From a virus, in IMG/VR virus record IMGVR_UViG_3300034283_002790, positions 62,001-126,000 of that record: 64,000 nucleotides of DNA; one strand, 5' to 3'. The translations under genes and the position numbers were made by a program. Under the pieces are notes generated by a model. It was not told where the DNA came from. It did not search any database and saw only the letters and a program-made list of their open reading frames with translations. Of the stretch, positions 59,652-64,000 are shown in pieces (the first letter of the stretch is position 1; the number at the start of each line of letters is the position of its first letter).

Positions 59652-59996
59652 TTAAAATAAACTATTAAGGGGGCCTAAAGTTACAACACCTGTAGTATCG
59701 TTATAATCAAATCTCCCAAACTCTTTATTGGAATTTATTGGTCTATTATTAATATCAAACTTACAATAATTTTTAAGATAGGTATTTTCTATTTTACCAA
59801 AATGTATTTGTTTTCCATCTTCACTCTTTAACCATCCGTACTCAGATCTAGTGTATGGTTTTTTGAAATACCCATTCATACAAGTCATTTCATCTTTAGT
59901 TAAGATGAAGTCTTTTTCAGGATCGGGAGATTCATTTAAAACTTTCATCACAATACGAGTTAAATCTCTTTCTGTAAGTCTAATTATTTTTTTCAT
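59652..59996 (-). CDS. Type A leader protein, 114 aa
   Basis: Leader KKIIRLTERDLTRIVMKVLN then E (L-N-E). The body is a small beta-rich unit (YLKNYCKFDINNRPINSNKE) with two Cys. TATTTAT element upstream. Its leader is almost identical in sequence to that of the neighbour at 60057, although the bodies are unrelated. Confidence 0.6.
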   Translation of the reverse strand: MKKIIRLTERDLTRIVMKVLNESPDPEKDFILTKDEMTCMNGYFKKPYTRSEYGWLKSEDGKQIHFGKIENTYLKNYCKFDINNRPINSNKEFGRFDYNDTTGVVTLGPLNSLF

Positions 59997-60056
59997 AATT
60001 TTTATTTATAAATATACTTTTAAAAAAACCCCACCGTTTATGTTAATTAACAAACT

Positions 60057-60392
60057 CTAATAATCAAACTCAACTATTTTTACGTTTTCAACCGTATCAT
60101 TTGTTATGTTATTCCAAATCTCTCTAAAATTATCTTCGTCCGTTTCATTAATTTTGTAAATTCCAGGATAAAAAAATTCTTTGCTTACCGCTAACAGTTT
60201 GCCAAATTTTTTGGCAACAAGATCAACGTTATCATTGTCAATATTATAATATTTATTTTCGGTTTTTTTCAAACTATCTATTTTTTCTTTAATAATAGAT
60301 TGATCATCATTTTCTTGATCATCATTTTCTTTAATGATTCTTTTAACAATACGAGTTAAATCTCTTTCTGTTAGTCTTATAATTTTTTTCAT
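60057..60392 (-). CDS. Type A leader protein, 111 aa
   Basis: Leader KKIIRLTERDLTRIVKRIIK then E (I-K-E). A short repeat ENDDQENDDQ follows the cut site, then an alpha/beta domain (KKFGKLLAVSKEFFYPGIYK). TATTTAT element upstream. Confidence 0.6.
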   Translation of the reverse strand: MKKIIRLTERDLTRIVKRIIKENDDQENDDQSIIKEKIDSLKKTENKYYNIDNDNVDLVAKKFGKLLAVSKEFFYPGIYKINETDEDNFREIWNNITNDTVENVKIVEFDY

Positions 60393-60442
60393 AATAAATT
60401 ATTTCAATTATAAATATATCAATAAAACAAAAAGTAAATGAA

Positions 60443-60838
60443 CTATAAAGAGGTGTATCCCCTTAAATTGTAAACCTCAGACAACCACTCTTTTATAAGT
60501 TCTTTAATGTCAGGATTGAAAAGACCAACGTCAAGTAAAGGTTTCCATATTTCTTCGTAATTAATGAAAACATAATCATATTTTCTCTCGTAAATCATCA
60601 AATTACGTTTTGGTTCATATCTATATAAAGTCCAATCAGGTTCTTCTTCACTTTGAACTTGCTCCAAGTCATCAAACAAATGTAAAAACTCCATTGGTGA
60701 ATTTATATCCATGATTTCAAAAAAGTTATCCTTTCCACCCACACTACTAAAAGCAATTTGAATGCCTTTTGATCTTATAAGTTGTTTTAATAAAACCTTA
60801 AGATTATTTTTCTGACTTTCTGTAATGAGGTATTTCAT
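60443..60838 (-). CDS. Type B leader protein, 131 aa
   Basis: Start set at 60838 (MKYLITESQKNNLKVLLKQL) where the type B leader begins just behind a TATTTAT element; the frame upstream to 60865 has no such support. The body (AFSSVGGKDNFFEIMDINSP, YDYVFINYEEIWKPLLDVGL) is a small alpha/beta domain without known family. Confidence 0.6.
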   Translation of the reverse strand: MKYLITESQKNNLKVLLKQLIRSKGIQIAFSSVGGKDNFFEIMDINSPMEFLHLFDDLEQVQSEEEPDWTLYRYEPKRNLMIYERKYDYVFINYEEIWKPLLDVGLFNPDIKELIKEWLSEVYNLRGYTSL

Positions 60839-60864
60839 ATAAATGATAAATATACTGGAAAACA

Positions 60865-60896
60865 AAAAACCCCCTAACTAAGAGGGGGGTTTTCAA
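60865..60896 (-). terminator. Intrinsic terminator
   Basis: ACCCCCT/AGGGGGGT hairpin with T-run on the minus strand behind the gene at 60897. Confidence 0.8.
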
Positions 60897-61157
60897 TTAA
60901 ACTTCTTCAACATAAAATTCTGTCGAATCGTCAGTGATATCGTCATAATCAATATCAGTTTCTGAAAGTTCTTCACCAAGTGAAGAATAAACACCATCAC
61001 TGGTTGGTTTCATATCCCAGACATTGTTATCAATATAATCACTAATTTCATTTTCATTCATACCTTCCAATTCCGGATAATCTTCAGTGTTAATCACAAT
61101 AGACGATCTTGTTACGGTTGTTGTGAATGTTTCTTGGGCGTAGATTTTAATTTTCAT
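60897..61157 (-). CDS. Acidic protein, 86 aa
   Basis: Beta-rich N-terminus (MKIKIYAQETFTTTVTRSSI) and very acidic C-terminus (ELSETDIDYDDITDDSTEFY). No leader. Follows the secreted protein gene by 12 bases in one operon. Confidence 0.55.
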   Translation of the reverse strand: MKIKIYAQETFTTTVTRSSIVINTEDYPELEGMNENEISDYIDNNVWDMKPTSDGVYSSLGEELSETDIDYDDITDDSTEFYVEEV

Positions 61158-61169
61158 TTTTTAAATTAT

Positions 61170-61625
61170 TTAAGGTTTAGACATAAATTCAAGTGCTGAT
61201 GATGATTTGCTCATATTAAATTCGTAATACTCGGTGGTACAATAGGACTCGTTGATTCTAATTTTTAATTTGGAACATTTTTTAAACCAATCAACGGTTT
61301 CAAATTCTTCGTTTAATAAATTGGGGGTAAAAAATACAATATCACTCGATTCAGATTTAATACCGGTACCACTTACTTTATAAACTTGTTCTCCAAGTTG
61401 AAAAACAAAATCATACGTAGGATTCTCATCACAATAATACCCCCCTTTAATATAAAATACAAGATTACCATCAACGTTTTCCATTTTTAGAAATGCTCCA
61501 GTTGGATTGTCCGTATAAGCAATCTTATATGGATCATCAAATCCATCGGTAATAGTTTTATAAACCCACTGACCATGTAGGTTTGAAATAAAGAATAAAG
61601 ATAAAAGTAAAATAATTGTTTTCAT
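61170..61625 (-). CDS. Secreted protein, 151 aa
   Basis: Signal peptide MKTIILLLSLFFISNLHGQ, then a beta-sandwich domain (VYKTITDGFDDPYKIAYTDN, LKMENVDGNLVFYIKGGYY), reminiscent of short periplasmic proteins of Flavobacteriia. Upstream, TTTG, 20 bases, TATATTTT is a near-consensus host-type promoter. It may be a cargo gene taken from a host. Confidence 0.65.
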   Translation of the reverse strand: MKTIILLLSLFFISNLHGQWVYKTITDGFDDPYKIAYTDNPTGAFLKMENVDGNLVFYIKGGYYCDENPTYDFVFQLGEQVYKVSGTGIKSESSDIVFFTPNLLNEEFETVDWFKKCSKLKIRINESYCTTEYYEFNMSKSSSALEFMSKP

Positions 61626-61677
61626 ATGTTTTTAATATTTTTATTAAAATATAAAACTAAATAAATTAATTGTCAAA

Positions 61678-61708
61678 TAAAAAACCCCACCTGTTGAAGA
61701 TGGGGTTA
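61678..61708 (-). terminator. Intrinsic terminator
   Basis: AACCCCACCT/AGATGGGGTT hairpin almost identical to the terminator at 55627, behind the gene at 61727. Confidence 0.8.
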
Positions 61709-61726
61709 TAATTAATATGAGTTTTA

Positions 61727-62074
61727 TTAGAATAGTTTTTCTTTTGTTAAAAACCTACATTCAATTGTTCCATTATCCAAATTTTTAAAAACCATTAACC
61801 CGTCCACATTTCTATCAAATCCTTTTTCATCTGCATTCAAATATATTGTTTGTCTTAAATGTTCTTGACCCGATTGTTTTATTCTGGCCACGACACTTAA
61901 TTGACCATAAAACATATCATTCTTATTTGGGGGTATTGTTCCAGGACTATATTCATATCCTTCTTTTTCCCACTGTTTCCACTTTTTTGGAGTGTCGTCA
62001 TCACCTTCAGTTAATAATGGTTTTACATTACCAAGAGTTGATTCTAATAATTGTTTAAATCTAAATTTATACAT
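61727..62074 (-). CDS. Type D leader protein, 115 aa
   Basis: MYKFRFKQLLESTLGNVKPL then LTE, with L-L-E and L-T-E sites. The body is a small beta domain (DMFYGQLSVVARIKQSGQEH). Leader nearly identical to those at 45386 and 54030, body different. Confidence 0.6.
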   Translation of the reverse strand: MYKFRFKQLLESTLGNVKPLLTEGDDDTPKKWKQWEKEGYEYSPGTIPPNKNDMFYGQLSVVARIKQSGQEHLRQTIYLNADEKGFDRNVDGLMVFKNLDNGTIECRFLTKEKLF

Positions 62075-62187
62075 AATATATTTCTTTAGTTATAAATACC
62101 TCCCATTTTCTAAAATTTTTCCCAAAATTTTTTTTTGAATATTGGGGTATATTAGAAATGGGGGGTCGTGTTTCCAGGGAAAATAAA

Positions 62188-62218
62188 TTGATTTAATAAT
62201 TTTTAATTTCTACATTTG
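62188..62218 (+). promoter_or_regulatory. Host-type promoter
   Basis: TTG, 20 bases, TACATTTG on the plus strand, 12 bases before the ATG at 62231. The longer frame from TTG 62216 overlaps the box and is rejected. Confidence 0.7.
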
Positions 62219-62230
62219 TCAATATATCTT

Positions 62231-62521
62231 ATGGGAAAAAAGAAAATAACAATTAAAGAAAAAAAGTGGATGGATAATACCCTTGTTAAATTAAAAGACA
62301 CAAAACACTTTAGGTTGAAAGACACGGTCGATCCAAACTCAAATTTTATAAATTTAAATGGGGGTTATTTTAATAAGGGGAAGTACAAAGGAATTGAAGT
62401 TAATAGATCCCCAGTTGAATATTTAAATTGGTTATTAAATAAAAGTATGATTGTTCTCAATAGGGGTGAGATTAAATTAATTAATAAATTAATCGAAAAT
62501 AAAAAACCCCTATCTTATTAG
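62231..62521 (+). CDS. Small protein with DUF3820-like segment, 96 aa
   Basis: MGKKKITIKEKKWMDNTLVK, then GGYFNKGKYKGIEVNRSPVE and YLNWLL: the GKYKG....P.EYL.WL pattern is that of the DUF3820 family, short proteins often found next to exonucleases. Basic. It has a host-type promoter and is convergent with an HNH gene. Function not known. Confidence 0.6.
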   Translation: MGKKKITIKEKKWMDNTLVKLKDTKHFRLKDTVDPNSNFINLNGGYFNKGKYKGIEVNRSPVEYLNWLLNKSMIVLNRGEIKLINKLIENKKPLSY

Positions 62522-62548
62522 AAATGTGGGGTCGACGACCCCATTTAT
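62520..62548. terminator. Bidirectional hairpin between convergent genes
   Basis: TGGGGTC-GAC-GACCCCA with AAATG/TTT flanks, placed between the convergent genes ending at 62521 and 62568. Confidence 0.75.
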
Positions 62549-62567
62549 GAGTTGGGGGTTGTTATAG

Positions 62568-63047
62568 TTAAAAGATACGGGTTTTATTTAATTCACCCCT
62601 ACTTTTATTCTTATGATCTTCAATTAATAAAGGTTGGATATTTGTATAATGACATAATCTAATAAGGTCCTCAAAAGTTTGAATATTCTTCAGTGCAATT
62701 ACGTGGTCAACCTCCCACTTTTTTTGTTTTTTACTATAGTTTTCCCAAGTAATTCCACCATAAAACTTACTTTCCATGTATATTCTGAATCCATCTCGAT
62801 CAATTCCAAATATCTTGTCAAAGTTAATGGTTTTTTTTAATCCTTTTTTTTTACAGATCGAACGGATCCTTCTTTTTTGATATTCTATAATTCTTAGTAC
62901 TGGATCACGCATTCTTTTTTCTTCCTTTTTTCTATTTAAGCATTTTTTACACTTACTACCAGTTTTTGTTTTTTCTTTATTATCGAAATAAAATTCAGTT
63001 CGACATTTTATCTCATTACATACATTACATCTTTTTGTGTCACACAT
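62568..63047 (-). CDS. HNH endonuclease, second copy of the family
   Basis: 159 aa from ATG 63047 (MCDTKRCNVCNEIKCRTEFY); the extension to 63122 lies in the promoter. Same layout as the gene at 57538: Cys zinc knuckle (CNVC, CKKC), basic helix region, HNH core (WEVDHVIALKNIQTFE, LCHYTNIQPLLIEDHKNKS). Its surroundings hold unusual G/C-run hairpins. A mobile intruder is likely. Confidence 0.8.
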   Translation of the reverse strand: MCDTKRCNVCNEIKCRTEFYFDNKEKTKTGSKCKKCLNRKKEEKRMRDPVLRIIEYQKRRIRSICKKKGLKKTINFDKIFGIDRDGFRIYMESKFYGGITWENYSKKQKKWEVDHVIALKNIQTFEDLIRLCHYTNIQPLLIEDHKNKSRGELNKTRIF

Positions 63048-63054
63048 GTTACTT

Positions 63055-63083
63055 AATATAATATTTAATATTTCGAATGTCAA
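63055..63083 (-). promoter_or_regulatory. Sigma70-like promoter of the second HNH gene
   Basis: TTGACA, 17 bases, TATATT on the minus strand, 8 bases before the ATG. It has the same form as the promoter of the large RNA. Confidence 0.65.
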
Positions 63084-63138
63084 TTTTTTCCCAAAAATTT
63101 TTCCAGAAATTTTTTTGACCATATGTTACATTGGGGAT

Positions 63139-63345
63139 TGAGGGGGGTTTTGACCCCCAATTTTGGTCTATATGGGGGGGATACGGGAGGGGACTCCCCC
63201 CAGGTAGGTAGATATAGGGGGATCCCCCCGGGGTAAAAGGGGGGTATATAAGAAAAAAACTTATAGGGTCCCCCCCGGTCACTATAAAACTTACTAACAC
63301 CCCCCTGGTATAAATTGTTAATAACTTTATATTAAAAAGGGGGGG
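63139..63345. other. Cluster of G-run/C-run hairpins, non-coding
   Basis: Within 200 bases lie at least five G and C runs of 5-8 bases that pair: GGGGG...CCCCC at 63140-63156, GGGGGG...CCCCCC at 63174-63200, the palindrome GGGGGATCCCCC near 63217-63228, GGGGGGTATATAAG with CTTATAG..CCCCCC at 63240-63276, and CCCCCC (63300) with G8 (63338). A frame read through it on the minus strand is poly-Pro/Gly and not believable. Composition is quite unlike the rest of the window. Confidence 0.7.
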
Positions 63346-63353
63346 GAAAATAT

Positions 63354-63384
63354 TTGTGGATGTCAAATATAGTTTGTACCTTTG
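63354..63384 (+). promoter_or_regulatory. Host-type promoter of the small RNA
   Basis: TTG, 20 bases, TACCTTTG on the plus strand, followed after about 7 bases by a structured non-coding stretch. Confidence 0.75.
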
Positions 63385-63389
63385 TATTG

Positions 63390-63485
63390 TCGGTGATTAG
63401 ATTCGAGACGGGTTCGACCAACAGTGGGGGTCGCAGAGGGTAGACTCCCACGTGCGTGGTCGGGTGAGACCACTCCAACCTACTT
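63390..63485 (+). ncRNA. Small structured RNA candidate, about 95 nt
   Basis: A GC-rich stretch in very AT-rich surroundings, placed right behind a strong host-type promoter, without reading frame. Visible hairpins: a small GGT-TCG-ACC hairpin (about 63411-63419), GTGGG...CCCAC (63424-63450) and GTGGTC-gggtga-GACCAC (63456-63473). The first 20 bases (GTGATTAGATTCGAGACGGG) faintly recall a tmRNA 5' end, but no T arm or 3' acceptor part follows. Unknown function. Confidence 0.6.
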
Positions 63486-63522
63486 TATAAAAATATAAAT
63501 CAATGTCCCCCCAGGTTTAAAG

Positions 63523-63981
63523 TTATATTTCTGTTACTTTAACAATATGGTAATCATTATACTCAGTTTCTAAAATGTTTTCACGAAATAGATTAGAACT
63601 ATCAAATAGATCTAGTTCACCATTAGAAATGTACTCATATACTGATTGTCTAAGAACACTCTCAGTTAAAAAAGATTCAACTTCAGTTCGATAAATAACT
63701 TCTTGATTAACAACTTGATCTTCACTCATGAAAACATAATATGATTTCTTTTCAGGAATAACAATTTCACCTGTGTTCATAAATGACTGTAATAATTCAA
63801 ATAAAAACTCTCTATCTTCTCTACTCATTTTTTGTCCGGTCATGGATTCAACCATAGAGGTTATTTGTTGATCCTTATCGGACCCATATAAAAAATAGTA
63901 ATCGAAATTATCTTCTAAATCAGAAAACTCTATATTATTTACTAATTGATTTAAAATTACTTTTAAACCACTTTGTGACAT
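63523..63981 (-). CDS. Hypothetical protein, 152 aa
   Basis: Acidic helical protein (MSQSGLKVILNQLVNNIEFS, DREFLFELLQSFMNTGEIVI) ending in a short beta stretch. No leader or domain recognised. Convergent with the small RNA. The start at the window's right edge leaves its promoter out of view. Confidence 0.55.
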   Translation of the reverse strand: MSQSGLKVILNQLVNNIEFSDLEDNFDYYFLYGSDKDQQITSMVESMTGQKMSREDREFLFELLQSFMNTGEIVIPEKKSYYVFMSEDQVVNQEVIYRTEVESFLTESVLRQSVYEYISNGELDLFDSSNLFRENILETEYNDYHIVKVTEI

Positions 63982-64000
63982 ATTTTGTAGATTTGTATCC

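Noticed and set aside
215-62093. T4 late promoter TATAAATA as the recurrent element
   Set aside because: On the coding strand the constant core is TATTTAT; TATAAATA appears on the opposite strand, so it is not the T4 box itself.
63049-63366. 105-residue minus-strand frame over the G/C runs
   Set aside because: Poly-Pro/Gly translation of hairpin sequence that overlaps the HNH promoter; no protein character.
63390-63485. tmRNA
   Set aside because: Only the first 20 bases resemble a tmRNA 5' end; no tag frame, T arm or acceptor 3' half follows.

Overview
The window is strongly AT-rich, densely packed and mostly written on the minus strand in short genes, many with 4-base start/stop overlaps. 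It reads as part of a large tailed-phage genome whose host is a member of the Bacteroidota. The evidence is: promoters of the host type TTTG-N19/20-TAnnTTTG; starts without Shine-Dalgarno sequences; a secreted protein with a gliding/type IX secretion style C-terminal domain; several peptidoglycan hydrolases; a collagen-like fibre protein; free-standing HNH nucleases; two tRNA genes. Terminase, portal and major capsid genes are not in the window, so the phage assignment is an inference (about 85% sure).

Layout. 1-8.2 kb: an acyltransferase-like gene, a structured RNA of about 980 nt with its own promoter and terminator, a double M23 endopeptidase, small membrane proteins, tRNA-Leu, fibre-like proteins and tRNA-Arg. 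8.2-12.0 kb: a three-gene glycosyltransferase operon. 12.0-21.2 kb: very long proteins that look like virion components. 21.3-37.3 kb: lipoprotein, GMP reductase, SlyD-type isomerase, lysozyme-like protein, many small proteins and two more large virion-like paralogues. 37.3-55.6 kb: a long run of small proteins sharing a few N-terminal leader types, with M15 peptidases, a peptidoglycan-binding/SGNH protein and metallopeptidase-like proteins among them. 55.6-58.2 kb: a CRISPR array directly behind a 415-residue TnpB/Cas12f-like nuclease, then an HNH nuclease. 58.2-64.0 kb: more leader proteins, a second HNH nuclease, a cluster of G/C-run hairpins and a small structured RNA.

Three things stand out. 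(1) The promoter, TnpB-like gene, CRISPR array and terminator form one transcription unit with no cas1 or cas2 in view. The array sits where the guide RNA of a TnpB normally lies, and its first unit is a diverged repeat 34 bases behind the stop codon. (2) About 35 otherwise unrelated proteins start with one of four leader types of roughly 15-25 residues, most ending in (I/L)-x-E. That is the cleavage rule of T4-type prohead protease, and the leaders look like T4 capsid-targeting sequences, so these proteins may be packaged and processed cargo. (3) The 980-nt RNA at 943..1923 is a candidate member of the large ornate phage RNAs or a new class.

Two promoter classes divide the genes. A TATTTAT element lies 4-20 bases before the start codon of about forty genes, mostly leader and virion genes, and is proposed to be phage-specific and late. 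The host-type promoter drives tnpB, the HNH genes, a DoxX-like gene and several small genes, proposed to be early. Start codons were chosen with these elements in mind.
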